Assembly (NCBI RefSeq): GCF_017876315.1
Contig: NZ_JAGINU010000001.1
Span: forward strand, 62,001 to 126,000
Source of the DNA: Pseudonocardia parietis
GTDB taxonomy: Bacteria > Actinomycetota > Actinomycetes > Mycobacteriales > Pseudonocardiaceae
DNA: 64,000 bases
Direction of reading: 5' to 3'
Shown here in pieces: positions 31,184 through 39,027 of the stretch. The notes beneath the pieces are model-generated. The model was given only the letters and a program-made list of their open reading frames with translations, was not told the origin of the DNA and searched no databases. The position numbers and the translations under genes are program-made. Positions within the stretch are counted from its first letter, which is position 1, and every line of letters starts with the position of its first letter.

Positions 31184-31557
31184 GTCCTCGTGTCCTCCTC
31201 GACGCGGCGGTGAAACGGGCCTTCGATGCGGCCACTGGCGCACCCGGTCGTGCGCGCACGTGTTCGAACCGACGCTAGTGAACCTGGCCGCGCTCCGCAC
31301 CGTCCGAGCGGGGAGAAGCCGGTTCACACCCACCATCGGACCCCGTCGTCGGCGCAGGTCGGGAACGGGTGACCGGGAGCGCGCGGTGGACGGTGCATCG
31401 CCGAGAGCCCGACCGGTGGCCGACGGGCGGTCGCCGGGCGGTCGTCGAGCGGTTCACCCGTCGGAGATCATCGCCGCCCTGATGCCGCCCGGAGGCTCCC
31501 GGACCTCGGGATCGGGCCGCTACCCGACAGTGGGCCACGAGTTGGGACGATGGCGCC
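31184..31557. other. Divergent intergenic region acs / Fic-like gene
   Basis: 374 bases without a convincing gene. A TAGCGT -10-like box on the minus strand (31272-31277) would give acs a leader of about 80 bases; no good -35 is seen. No riboswitch-like fold was recognised. Confidence 0.4.
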
Positions 31558-32310
31558 ATGGCCCGCCCCTCGACCGACGATCCGCTCGCCCCGCTCGCGG
31601 TACTACCCGGTGTGCCCGAGGCGGTCGCCCGGGCCCGGGACGCCGCGACCGAGGTCCACAACCAGCCGGTGAACCGGCGGGGCTGGCCCGTCACGGCGGC
31701 CGAGGCGGCCCTGCGAGCGGCCCGGTCGTCGGCCGCGCTGGACGGCGCCCCGCTGCGCCCGGCGACCGCCGACCACGTGTCCGACCCGGTCCTGGCGGGC
31801 GCGGTCCGGATCGCCGACGAGCGCGCCAAGCTGCTCGAGGTGTGGCGCCGCGCCCCGCTGCAGGCGCTGGCCCGGCTGCACGTACTCGCGGCGACCGATC
31901 TGGTCCCGGTCACGGCGCACGGCACGGAGCTCGGCCGTCCGCGCCCCGGGGCGTCGTCGCGGTTGTCGGTGCTGGCCGACCTGCTCGGCGGAGGGACGTC
32001 GGTACCGGCTCCCGTGCTGGTCGCGGTGCTGCACGGCGAGCTGCTGACCCTGCGCCCGTTCGGCACCGCGGACGGGGTCGTCGCCCGCGCCGCCGCCCGG
32101 CTGACGGCCATGTCCTCCGGCCTCGACCCGCGTGGGCTCTCCGTACCAGAGGTGGGGTTCCTCCGCCGGCCTGCCGAGTACCGGGCGGCGGCCGAGGCGT
32201 TCGCGACCGGAACGGCGGACGGCCTGGCCCGGTGGGTCACACACACCTGCGCGGAGTGGGAGGCGGGCGGCCGCGAGGGCCTGTCGATCGCGGCCGCGCA
32301 GTCGGGCTGA
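31558..32310 (+). CDS. Fic-like protein with degenerate active-site motif
   Basis: A 250-residue conserved actinobacterial protein in the place of mycobacterial Rv3662c, often labelled oxidoreductase without evidence. SSAALDG at 57-63 resembles the inhibitory SSxxEG element of Fic proteins. RPFGTADGVVAR at 166-177 lines up with the Fic core HPFxDGNGRxxR, keeping only Pro, Phe, one Gly and the last Arg. The catalytic His, Asn and first Arg are gone, so AMP transfer is not expected; a regulatory or binding role is possible. The Fic reading is my own alignment by eye. A hairpin lies 30 bases after the stop. Confidence 0.55.
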   Translation: MARPSTDDPLAPLAVLPGVPEAVARARDAATEVHNQPVNRRGWPVTAAEAALRAARSSAALDGAPLRPATADHVSDPVLAGAVRIADERAKLLEVWRRAPLQALARLHVLAATDLVPVTAHGTELGRPRPGASSRLSVLADLLGGGTSVPAPVLVAVLHGELLTLRPFGTADGVVARAAARLTAMSSGLDPRGLSVPEVGFLRRPAEYRAAAEAFATGTADGLARWVTHTCAEWEAGGREGLSIAAAQSG

Positions 32311-32334
32311 GGCCGCCGTCGGGGGACGAGACAT

Positions 32335-32580
32335 ATGAGAGCCGGGCGGCACCCCGTGTTGGCGGCACCGCCCGGCTCGACGCGAGGGTCGGGGTCCTGG
32401 CGTGCACTACATGTCGTGCTTGGTGGCCTCGGCGCCCGGCGTCCCGGTACGCAGGCCCACGACGATATGCCTCCCGCGGCGTGCTCGGCGTGGAGCACCC
32501 GACTCTCGCGTACGGAGCCCGGGCGGGGGAGACGGGTTCTTCTCTTCCGAACCGCCCCTGGCCTGGCCGGGGTCCGCACC
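32335..32580 (-). ncRNA. Candidate Ms1/MTS2823 RNA (RNA-polymerase-binding sRNA)
   Basis: The 544-base gap between the Rv3662c-like and Rv3661-like genes is where mycobacterial MTS2823/Ms1 and its actinobacterial relatives lie, on the strand of the HAD gene. On the minus strand TTGCTC (32614-32609), 18 bases and TAGGAA (32590-32585) form a plausible promoter. The RNA would start near 32580 with GGGGTGCGGACCCC, contain a GTGCTC/GAGCAC hairpin in the middle, and end in the strong hairpin 32377-32340. The length of about 245 bases is close to the known size of about 300. Synteny is the main evidence; the ends are guesses. Confidence 0.5.
32340..32377. terminator. Hairpin ending both the Fic-like gene and the candidate Ms1 RNA
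   Basis: AGCCGGGCGG (32340-32349) pairs perfectly with CCGCCCGGCT (32368-32377), extended by one G-C pair. It is usable from both directions in this convergent gap. Confidence 0.65.
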
Positions 32581-32724
32581 CCTGTTCCTAGTCCTGCGGG
32601 TGTGCGGTGAGCAACCCTCGCGCCGAGGTGCACCGGTTCAGCAGCAGTGGGTGACCGCTACCGGCGGCCATCCGGGGGTGCGACGACGCCCGGACGGCGG
32701 TCGCGGGCCGGCCTGGCTCTCCGA

Positions 32725-32820
32725 CCGCCGCTCCGCCGCGTCGCTGCTCTGCCGCGTCGCCGCTCGGCCCCGCCGCAGCTCGGCCCCGTCGCCGCTCCGC
32801 CCCGCCGCCGCTCCGCCCCG
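32725..32820. repeat. Six tandem copies of a 16-bp repeat
   Basis: Six exactly abutting 16-base units, consensus about YCGCCGCTCSGCCCCG, begin at 32725, 32741, 32757, 32773, 32789 and 32805. A seventh partial unit (CCGCCGCC) follows. They lie between the HAD stop (32855) and the candidate Ms1 promoter. The unit length is not a multiple of three, and reading frames across it look artificial. Confidence 0.8.
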
Positions 32821-32854
32821 CCGCCGCCGATCGCACCCTGCCGATCGCACGTCG

Positions 32855-33874
32855 TCAGCGATCGCGGCGTGCGACGGCGGCCCCGATGGCGAGCGCCGCG
32901 AGCGCGCCGCCGGTCGCGACCGCCCCGAGCAGCGCGGGGGTCCGCCCGGCCGGTGCGGGGGTCCGCCCGGCCGGTGCGTGGGTGCGCACCGCCGGTGCGC
33001 CGGCCTCACCCGGTCCGGCCGCGTGCCCGGACGTGCCACGGCTGCGGCCGACGGCCCGGTCGGACAGCCTGTCCCGGAGCCGGAACAACCGGTCCCGCCG
33101 GGACGCCACCCGGACGAATCCGAGCACCGGCCAGCCGCGTTCCCGGGCGATCGCGCGCAGCTCCCGGTCCGGGTTGACGACCGCCGGTGACCCGACCGCC
33201 TCGAGCAGCGGCAGGTCGGTGATCGAATCGCTGTAGGCGGCGCAGCGCCGGAGATCGAAACCCGACTCCGCGGCGATCTCCCTGGCCGCCTCGGCCTTGC
33301 CGTCGCCGTAGCAGTAGAACTCGATCTCCCCGGCGTAGCGGCCGTCCTCGATCCGCATGGTCGTGGCACGGAACCGGTCGATCCCGACCAGCTCGGCGAT
33401 CGGCCCGACGACCTCCAGGCCCGACGCCGACAGCAGCACGATCTCGGCGCCCTGTTCCCGGTGCCGTTCGATCACCCGCACGGCCTCCGGATACACCAGC
33501 GGAGAGATCACCTCCTGCAGCGTCTCCGCGACGATCGCGCGGACCCGCTCGACCTCCCAGCCCTGGCAGATCAGCGTCATCCGCCGCCGCAGCGTGTCCA
33601 TCGTGGACGCGTCGGCCCCGGAGAGGACGAGCAGCAGCTGCGCCCAGGCGCCCCGGACGACGGTGCCCCGGTCGATCAGGCCGTGCCGCGCGAACGTGCG
33701 CGCGAAGGCCAGGGCACTCGACCCGGCGATGATCGTGTTGTCGAGGTCGAGGAACACCGCCTGCGGCACGGCGCCGGGGGCGGCGGACGGCTGCGGCTCG
33801 CCCGGCGCCGGGGTGGTGGGCGGCGTGGCGGGCAGCACGGCGGCGGGTCCGGTCGGGACGGGAGCGGCAGGCAC
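32855..33874 (-). CDS. HAD-superfamily IB phosphatase, membrane-anchored at the C-terminus
   Basis: A 339-residue HAD-IB (SerB-like) hydrolase, matching Rv3661 by context. AVFLDLDNTIIAG at 39-51 is motif I with nucleophile Asp43 and Asp45. LLSASG is motif II, and YGDGKAEA and SDSITDLPLL are motifs III/IV. A proline-rich stretch precedes the domain. A tail with a repeated APAGRTP unit (a 21-base direct repeat in the DNA near 32938-32980) leads to one hydrophobic helix (LLGAVATGGALAALAIGAAVA). The GTG at 33874 is the best start, though its ribosome site is weak. The substrate is unknown; phosphoserine is only one possibility. Confidence 0.82.
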   Translation of the reverse strand: MPAAPVPTGPAAVLPATPPTTPAPGEPQPSAAPGAVPQAVFLDLDNTIIAGSSALAFARTFARHGLIDRGTVVRGAWAQLLLVLSGADASTMDTLRRRMTLICQGWEVERVRAIVAETLQEVISPLVYPEAVRVIERHREQGAEIVLLSASGLEVVGPIAELVGIDRFRATTMRIEDGRYAGEIEFYCYGDGKAEAAREIAAESGFDLRRCAAYSDSITDLPLLEAVGSPAVVNPDRELRAIARERGWPVLGFVRVASRRDRLFRLRDRLSDRAVGRSRGTSGHAAGPGEAGAPAVRTHAPAGRTPAPAGRTPALLGAVATGGALAALAIGAAVARRDR

Positions 33875-34127
33875 GATCCCAGCCTGCCGGAACCGGGCGA
33901 GCCGGGGAGCGCCCGCCCCGGAGCCCGGCCGCTCGCCCGCCGCACCGATCGACACGGACCACCCGCGCACCGACGCAGGGAGTGACCGGAAGCACGCGAC
34001 CGGTCGCCCGGACGCGCTCACCGGTAGCCCCGTCACGTCACCCGGGCGGTACGCCCCGACACACGCTGCTCGGGACCGGTCGGCGCAGGCCACGGGCCAG
34101 GTCTGGGCGCGACAGCGCGATTCCGGC

Positions 34128-34133
34128 TACAGT
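34128..34133 (+). promoter_or_regulatory. -10 box of the 6C RNA
   Basis: TACAGT fits TANNNT and lies about seven bases before the expected start of the 6C RNA. No clear -35 is seen. Confidence 0.5.
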
Positions 34134-34139
34134 TGGGTG

Positions 34140-34240
34140 AGCTCGGACCTGGTCCGAGCGGGTTCAGCTCGACCCCCCGGGGCTGAACCGACCGACGGCC
34201 CCCGCCAATCCCCCCTGGCGGGGGTCGTCCTACGTTCGCC
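34140..34240 (+). ncRNA. 6C small RNA
   Basis: Two adjacent hairpins each expose CCCCCC in the loop, the defining feature of actinobacterial 6C RNA. Hairpin one: GGTTCAGC (34161-34168) with GCTGAACC (34182-34189), loop TCGACCCCCCGGG. Hairpin two: 34194-34207 with 34216-34229 over 14 pairs including one G-U, loop ATCCCCCC. A short 5' inverted repeat (34142-34159) precedes them. Upstream of ssd and in the same direction is exactly the place of the mycobacterial 6C/B11 RNA beside Rv3660c. The C-rich loops are thought to pair with G-rich ribosome sites of target mRNAs. The ends are approximate. Confidence 0.8.
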
Positions 34241-34521
34241 CCCCGGCGGGCCCGCCCACCGGTCGCTCGGGAGCGTCCGTCCCGGCCGCACCGCGCAGGC
34301 CCCGAGGCTCTCCCGTCGCCCGCGCGCGAGGGCCCTCCCCCGGCACTCGATCCTGCCGCATCGCACCGACGTCCCGGCCCGCCGCGAGGCCGCCCGTCCA
34401 CAGGCGGGCCGGTTGTCCACGAGTTGTCCACAGGCCCGCAACTCGTCGCCGCAACACGCCGCCCCGGCCGCACGCTCGACACCGGGGCCCGCACCGGCGG
34501 GCCGGTGGGAGGTGGAGCGCG
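34241..34521. other. Leader region before ssd
   Basis: About 280 bases with no gene. They hold the self-complementary GGCGGGCCCGCC just after the 6C RNA and the DnaA-box group listed separately. The HAD side of the gap (33875-34127) shows nothing recognisable. Confidence 0.4.
34394..34432. promoter_or_regulatory. DnaA-box group upstream of ssd
   Basis: TTGTCCACG (34413-34421) and TTGTCCACA (34424-34432) are near and perfect matches to the actinobacterial DnaA box, with a weaker CCGTCCACA at 34394-34402, all in one orientation. They end 90 bases before the ssd start. Confidence 0.6.
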
Positions 34522-35613
34522 ATGGACCGGCGGTGCCTGATCGTGGCCGAGGACCCGGATCTGCTCGACGCACTGCTGCGGCTCGCCGCCGCGGCCGACA
34601 TGGACGCGCAACGGGCGATCGACGCCGCGGACGCCCGGCGGGCATGGGCCCGGGCACCGGTCGTCCTGCTCGACCGGGCCGGAGCGGCCCGGTGCCGGTC
34701 CGCCGGTTTCCCGCGCCGGGACTCGGTGGTGATCGCGGTTGCCGGCGAACCGGGGGCCGAGGACTGGCGCTCCGCCGTGGCCCTCGGCGCCGACCGGGTG
34801 GTGCAGCTGCCGCACGGCGAGGACGGCCTGGCCGGGATGCTGGCCGACGTCCGCGAACGAGCCGGTGCGGGCGGCAGGCCGGGCCGGGTGCTCGCGATCA
34901 TCGGCGGCTCCGGCGGGGCGGGGGCGTCCGTCCTGGCGACCGCGGTGGCGGTCACGGCCGCCCGCAGCGGTGCCACGGCGCTCCTGGTCGACTGCGATCC
35001 GCTCGGTGGCGGCCTGGACCTGCTGGTCGGGCTGGAGCAGGAGGACGGCCTGCGCTGGTCCGAGCTCGCGGTCGGCGACGGCCGGGTGCGGGCGGCGTCG
35101 CTGCACGCCGCACTGCCGAGGGCCGTGTCGGGCCGGTCGGAGCTGTCGGTGCTGTCCTGCGCCCGCTCCCCGCACGGCCCCGAGCCGGCCGCCGTCACGG
35201 CGGTGCTGGAAGCCGGTCGCCGGGCCGGCGGGACGGTGGTCTGCGACCTGCCCCGCTACCCGACCGACGCCGCGCTCGCCGCACTCGGCGCGGCGGATCT
35301 CACGGTGCTGCTGGTGCCGTCCGCACTGCGGGCCAGCGCCGCCGCGGCCCGGGTCGCCGACGTCCTCGCGGAGCACGCCCGGCTCGTCGAGCTCGTCGTC
35401 CGCGGCCCGTCCCCGGGCGGGATCACATCGCAGCAGGTCGCGGCATCGCTCGGGTTACCGCTGCTGCACGTGATGCGCCCGGAACGTGATCTCGCCGGCG
35501 CGCTGGAACGGGGCCGCACACCCGGCTCGGGGCGCGGTCCGCTCGCCGCGGCGGCCCGCGCCGTGCACGAGCGCCTGTACGCATCCGCCCGGTCGTCCCG
35601 GGCCGTGTCGTGA
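34522..35613 (+). CDS. ssd: Ssd/TadZ-like septum-site and pilus-positioning ATPase
   Basis: A 363-residue CpaE/TadZ-type protein equal in context to Rv3660c (Ssd). Residues 1-115 form a receiver-like domain. The MinD/ParA-type domain starts with VLAIIGGSGGAGASVLAT at 123-140, a P-loop in which the signature lysine is replaced (GGAGAS), as is usual for Ssd. TALLVDCDPLGGGLDLL and VVCDLPRYPTD are the later nucleotide-site strands. In relatives it positions Tad pilus assembly and affects septum formation. GGAGGTGGAG before the ATG fixes the start. Its stop overlaps the tadA GTG (GTGA). Confidence 0.9.
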   Translation: MDRRCLIVAEDPDLLDALLRLAAAADMDAQRAIDAADARRAWARAPVVLLDRAGAARCRSAGFPRRDSVVIAVAGEPGAEDWRSAVALGADRVVQLPHGEDGLAGMLADVRERAGAGGRPGRVLAIIGGSGGAGASVLATAVAVTAARSGATALLVDCDPLGGGLDLLVGLEQEDGLRWSELAVGDGRVRAASLHAALPRAVSGRSELSVLSCARSPHGPEPAAVTAVLEAGRRAGGTVVCDLPRYPTDAALAALGAADLTVLLVPSALRASAAAARVADVLAEHARLVELVVRGPSPGGITSQQVAASLGLPLLHVMRPERDLAGALERGRTPGSGRGPLAAAARAVHERLYASARSSRAVS

Positions 35614-36767
35614 ACCCGCTGGTCGACCGGGTCCGCGCCCGCCTCGCCGACGCGGGCGGCGAGACCGGGCCCGCCGCCGTCGCCGCGGCCGTACGCGCCG
35701 AATCCGGCGGGGTCGCGTCCGACCTGGACGTCCTGGCCGCCCTGCGGACCCTGCGTCAGGAGTTCACCGGTGCCGGCCCGCTCGATGCGCTGCTGCGCGA
35801 TCCGGCCACCACCGACGTGCTGGTCACCGCGCCGGACGCCGTGTGGGTCGACCGCGGCGACGGGCTGCGGCGGACACCCGTCACGTTCCCGGACGAGGCC
35901 GCGGTCCGCCGGCTCGCGCAGCGACTGGCCCTGGCCGCCGGACGGCGCCTGGACGACGCCAGCCCGTGCGTCGACGGCCGGCTCGCCGACGCCGGGGTCC
36001 GGCTGCACGCCGTGCTGCCCCCGGTCGCCGCCGGTGGCACGGCGATATCGCTGCGCGTGCTGCGGCCCGCGAGCCACGACCTGTCCGCGCTGCGCCGGAC
36101 CGGCACGTTCGACGCCACGGGCGAGTCGCTGCTGCACGCGATCGTCGCCGCCCGCCTCGCGCTGCTCGTCGCCGGAGGAACGGGAAGTGGGAAGACCACC
36201 GTTCTCAATGCGCTGCTCGGCGCGGTCGACCCCGGCGAGCGCATCGTCACCGTGGAGGATGCCGAGGAGCTCCGGCCGCGCCATCCGCACGTCGTCCGCA
36301 TGGTGGCGCGGCCGCCCAACATCGAGGGGTCCGGCGGGGTCCCGCTGCGCGAGCTCGTCCGGCAGGCGCTGCGGATGCGGCCGGACCGGATCGTGGTCGG
36401 TGAGGTTCGCGGTGCGGAGGTCGGGGACCTGCTGGCGGCGATGAACACCGGCCACGACGGCGGTGCCTGCACGGTCCACGCGAACTCCGTGCGTGAGATC
36501 CCGGCCCGGATGCGCGCGCTCGCCGGGCTGGGCGGCATGTCCCCGGCAGCGCTCGACGGGCAGCTCGCCGCGGCCGTGCAGGTGGTCCTGCAGATGCGCA
36601 AGCGCCCCGGAACCGGCCGGGTGCTCGAGGAGATCGGCGTGCTGGGTCGCGGCGAGGACGGCGTCCCGGTGGTCGCGCCCGCGTGGACCCTGACGAGCGG
36701 GACCGGCCCCGGGATGACCGAGCTGCGGACGATGCTGCGCGAGCGCGGGGTCGGTGCGCCGTGCTGA
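35610..36767 (+). CDS. tadA: TadA/VirB11-type secretion ATPase
   Basis: A 385-residue hexameric secretion ATPase that powers Flp/Tad pilus assembly in the cytosol at the inner face of the membrane. An N-terminal domain (about 1-165) leads into the RecA-like core. The Walker A motif GGTGSGKTT lies at 189-197, the Asp box around EDAEELRPRHPH, Walker B in RIVVGEVRGAEV, and the His box in GHDGGACTVHANS. It is translationally coupled to ssd and to tadB (7-base overlap). Confidence 0.95.
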   Translation: MNPLVDRVRARLADAGGETGPAAVAAAVRAESGGVASDLDVLAALRTLRQEFTGAGPLDALLRDPATTDVLVTAPDAVWVDRGDGLRRTPVTFPDEAAVRRLAQRLALAAGRRLDDASPCVDGRLADAGVRLHAVLPPVAAGGTAISLRVLRPASHDLSALRRTGTFDATGESLLHAIVAARLALLVAGGTGSGKTTVLNALLGAVDPGERIVTVEDAEELRPRHPHVVRMVARPPNIEGSGGVPLRELVRQALRMRPDRIVVGEVRGAEVGDLLAAMNTGHDGGACTVHANSVREIPARMRALAGLGGMSPAALDGQLAAAVQVVLQMRKRPGTGRVLEEIGVLGRGEDGVPVVAPAWTLTSGTGPGMTELRTMLRERGVGAPC

Positions 36768-37648
36768 CGGAGCTGCTCACGGCCGGGCCTCCGGTCACCG
36801 GCCTCGGAGTGGCCGGGACGGCGCAGGGCGCGGAGCCGGCGGGGTGGCGGGGTGCCCGCAACGCCCTCGCCCTGCTGTTGCTGGCGGCGGCCGTGCTCGG
36901 GGCCCCGGGCGCGGGTGCCCGGCAGCGCCTGCGCGCTCTCACCACCGGTGCCGCGCGGGTCCGGCGTGTGCGGGTCCGGCTCGAGGACCTCGCGTTCCCG
37001 GCCGCCGCCGTCGCCGGGTTCGTCCTGCTCGGGCCGGCCGGTGCCACCTGTGCTGTGGGGGTGGTCTGGTTCGTCCGGCGCCGGCTCGTCGCCCGGCGGG
37101 CGGCCGCCCGCGACTCCGATGCCGCCACGGAGCTGGCCGACGCGCTCTCCCGGATCACCGACGAGCTACGGGCCGGGGCCCATCCCGCGACGGCGCTCGC
37201 CGGGCGCGACGGCCCGCTCGCCCGCGCGCTGCTGGCGCCCGCGGCCGTGGCCGCCCACCTCGGCGAGCCCGTTCCCGACGCCCTGCGCCGGGCGGCGACC
37301 GGACCGGCCGGCCGGGACGTCGAGCGCATCGCCGCGGCCTGGGAGCTGGCGGACCGGCACGGCGCTCCCCTCGCCGAGCTGCTGACCGCCCTGCTCGACG
37401 ACATCCGCTGGCGGATCGCCCACGGCGCCCGGGTCCGCGCGCAGCTCGCCGGCCCGAGAGCGACCGCGTCCGTGCTGACCGCGCTGCCGCTGGCCGGGAT
37501 CGGGCTCGGCCAGCTCATGGGGATCGCCCCGCTGGCGGTGCTCCGCACCGGGCTGCACGGCCCGGCCCTGCTGGTCCTGGGCGTGCTGCTGACGACGGCC
37601 GGCGCCGCCTGGTCGGACCGGATCCTGCGCTCGGCGGTGCCCTCGTGA
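36761..37648 (+). CDS. tadB: TadB-like type II/IV secretion platform protein
   Basis: A 295-residue inner-membrane platform protein with a T2SSF domain. A hydrophobic N-terminal pair lies at about 27-45 and 85-105. The cytoplasmic four-helix part contains DALSRITDELRAGAHPATAL and AAWELADRHGAPLAELL, the recurrent motif of TadB/TadC. Two C-terminal membrane helices end it (ASVLTALPLAGIGLGQLMG and the final hydrophobic stretch). GTG 36761 overlaps the end of tadA by seven bases. Confidence 0.9.
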   Translation: MLTELLTAGPPVTGLGVAGTAQGAEPAGWRGARNALALLLLAAAVLGAPGAGARQRLRALTTGAARVRRVRVRLEDLAFPAAAVAGFVLLGPAGATCAVGVVWFVRRRLVARRAAARDSDAATELADALSRITDELRAGAHPATALAGRDGPLARALLAPAAVAAHLGEPVPDALRRAATGPAGRDVERIAAAWELADRHGAPLAELLTALLDDIRWRIAHGARVRAQLAGPRATASVLTALPLAGIGLGQLMGIAPLAVLRTGLHGPALLVLGVLLTTAGAAWSDRILRSAVPS

Positions 37649-38358
37649 CGGCCACCGCGCTCGGCCTCGCCGCCGTGGCGGTCCTGCTCGGCGGTGCTCG
37701 CCCCGCGCCCGGGCGACTGCGGGATCTGCGTGGTCGCCGAGCGGGCCGGGGATCGGCGCAGCCGCCCCGCACCGTGGTGCTCGCGCTCCTGGTCCCCGCG
37801 GGTACAGCGCTGGGCTGGGCCGTGGCCGGTACGACCGGGGCGGTCGTCGGTACGGCCGCCGGCGCCGGGCTGATGCTGCTCGCCCGGCGGCTACCGCACC
37901 TCCACGCGCCACGGGCGGACGACGCCGACCTCGCGGCGGTCTGGGATCTGCTCGCCACCTGCCTGGCCGCCGGCCTGACCGTTCCGGACGCACTCGATGC
38001 CGCCGGGCGCCGGCTGCCCGGCCCGGCGGGCGCGACGTTGCGCCGGGTGTCGGGCCTGCTGGCGCTGGGAGCGTCCGCGGACGACGCCTGGTCCGCGGCG
38101 GCCGCGACTCCCGGTCTCGCCGGGTTCGCCCGTGCAGCCGGCCGCTCCGCGAGCACCGGGTCCGCGCTCGGCCGGGCCGCCTCGACCGAGGCCGCCCGGC
38201 TACGGGCCGGCCTCACCGACCGGGCGGAGGAACGCGCGCAGCGGGCCGCCGTCCTGATCACCGCCCCGCTGGGGCTCTGCTTCCTGCCCGCCTTCCTGGT
38301 CCTCGGCATCGTGCCGGTCGTGATCGGGCTGGCCGGGGAGGCCTTCGCCCGGTGGTGA
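37645..38358 (+). CDS. tadC: TadC-like type II/IV secretion platform protein
   Basis: A 237-residue partner of TadB with the same T2SSF arrangement. Membrane helices lie near 45-62 and 68-82, a cytoplasmic part has LAAVWDLLATCLAAGLTVPDALD and TGSALGRAASTEAARLR, and two C-terminal helices include LGLCFLPAFLVLGIVPVVIG. The GTG at 37645 overlaps the tadB stop (GTGA). Pilus subunits follow 56 bases later. Confidence 0.9.
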   Translation: MTATALGLAAVAVLLGGARPAPGRLRDLRGRRAGRGSAQPPRTVVLALLVPAGTALGWAVAGTTGAVVGTAAGAGLMLLARRLPHLHAPRADDADLAAVWDLLATCLAAGLTVPDALDAAGRRLPGPAGATLRRVSGLLALGASADDAWSAAAATPGLAGFARAAGRSASTGSALGRAASTEAARLRAGLTDRAEERAQRAAVLITAPLGLCFLPAFLVLGIVPVVIGLAGEAFARW

Positions 38359-38414
38359 CACCGGGCGACGACCGGGCCCGCATCCGCGCGGGCCCCCGAC
38401 GGAGGAGAACACCG

Positions 38415-38609
38415 ATGACCCGCACCGACCTGTCCGACCGCCTGGCCGCACTCGCCACCGACGACGACGGCATGTCCACCGTGGAGTACGCGGTGGGGAC
38501 CATCGCGGCGGCGGCGTTCGCCGCCCTGCTGTACGCGATCGTCAGCGGGGACGACGTCATGGCCGCGCTCACCGGGATCGTGGAACGTGCACTGTCGACG
38601 ACAGTCTGA
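38415..38609 (+). CDS. Flp-type pilin, DUF4244
   Basis: A 64-residue prepilin. An acidic leader ends at Gly19, followed by MSTVEYAVGTIAAAAFAALLYAI. A prepilin peptidase cut after Gly19 leaves Met +1 and Glu +5 (Glu24), the hallmark of type IV pilins, followed by the single hydrophobic helix. GGAGGAG ten bases before the ATG at 38415 makes it the best-initiated gene of the operon, as expected for the major subunit. Confidence 0.9.
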   Translation: MTRTDLSDRLAALATDDDGMSTVEYAVGTIAAAAFAALLYAIVSGDDVMAALTGIVERALSTTV

Positions 38610-39027
38610 CCTCGCCGGGGACGGTGGCGCCGTCACCGTCGAGGCCGCGCTGGCGCTCGGCAGCCTGGTGCTGGTCACGTCGGCCGCGGTCGCCGCCGTC
38701 GCCGCCGTGGCGGCCGGGGTCCGGTGCACCGACGCGGCCCGGGAACTGGCGCTGCAGGCCGCCCGCGGTGACGCCGACCGCGGCCGCGTGGCCGCCACCG
38801 CACTGGCACCGGCCGGTGCGGAGTCCGACCTCCGGATCGACGGCGACAGCGTGGTCGCGACCGTCCGGGCGCGACCGGTGGAGCTGTTGCCGATCTCCGT
38901 CACCGGCTCGGCGGTCGCCGTCGTCGAGCCCGGACTGTCGGCATCCGCCACCGGGCCGGACCCGCCTGTGACCGACGCCCCGGCGCCCCGAGGGGAGGGC
39001 CCGGATGAGCACCCACCGCCGGCGTGA
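38587..39027 (+). CDS. TadE-like minor pseudopilin
   Basis: A 146-residue TadE-family protein. GDGGAVTVEAALALGSLVLV shows a prepilin-like cut after Gly14 with Glu at +5, then one membrane helix to about 43. The rest is a small extracytoplasmic domain with one Cys (RCTDAA) and a proline-rich tail. The GTG at 38587 lies inside the pilin gene (23-base overlap). Confidence 0.85.
   Translation: MHCRRQSDLAGDGGAVTVEAALALGSLVLVTSAAVAAVAAVAAGVRCTDAARELALQAARGDADRGRVAATALAPAGAESDLRIDGDSVVATVRARPVELLPISVTGSAVAVVEPGLSASATGPDPPVTDAPAPRGEGPDEHPPPA

Noticed and set aside
32588..32836. A minus-strand coding region of 82 codons across the 16-bp tandem repeat
   Set aside because: It consists of repeat-derived Arg/Ala/Gly, has no ribosome site, and ends in the candidate Ms1 promoter.
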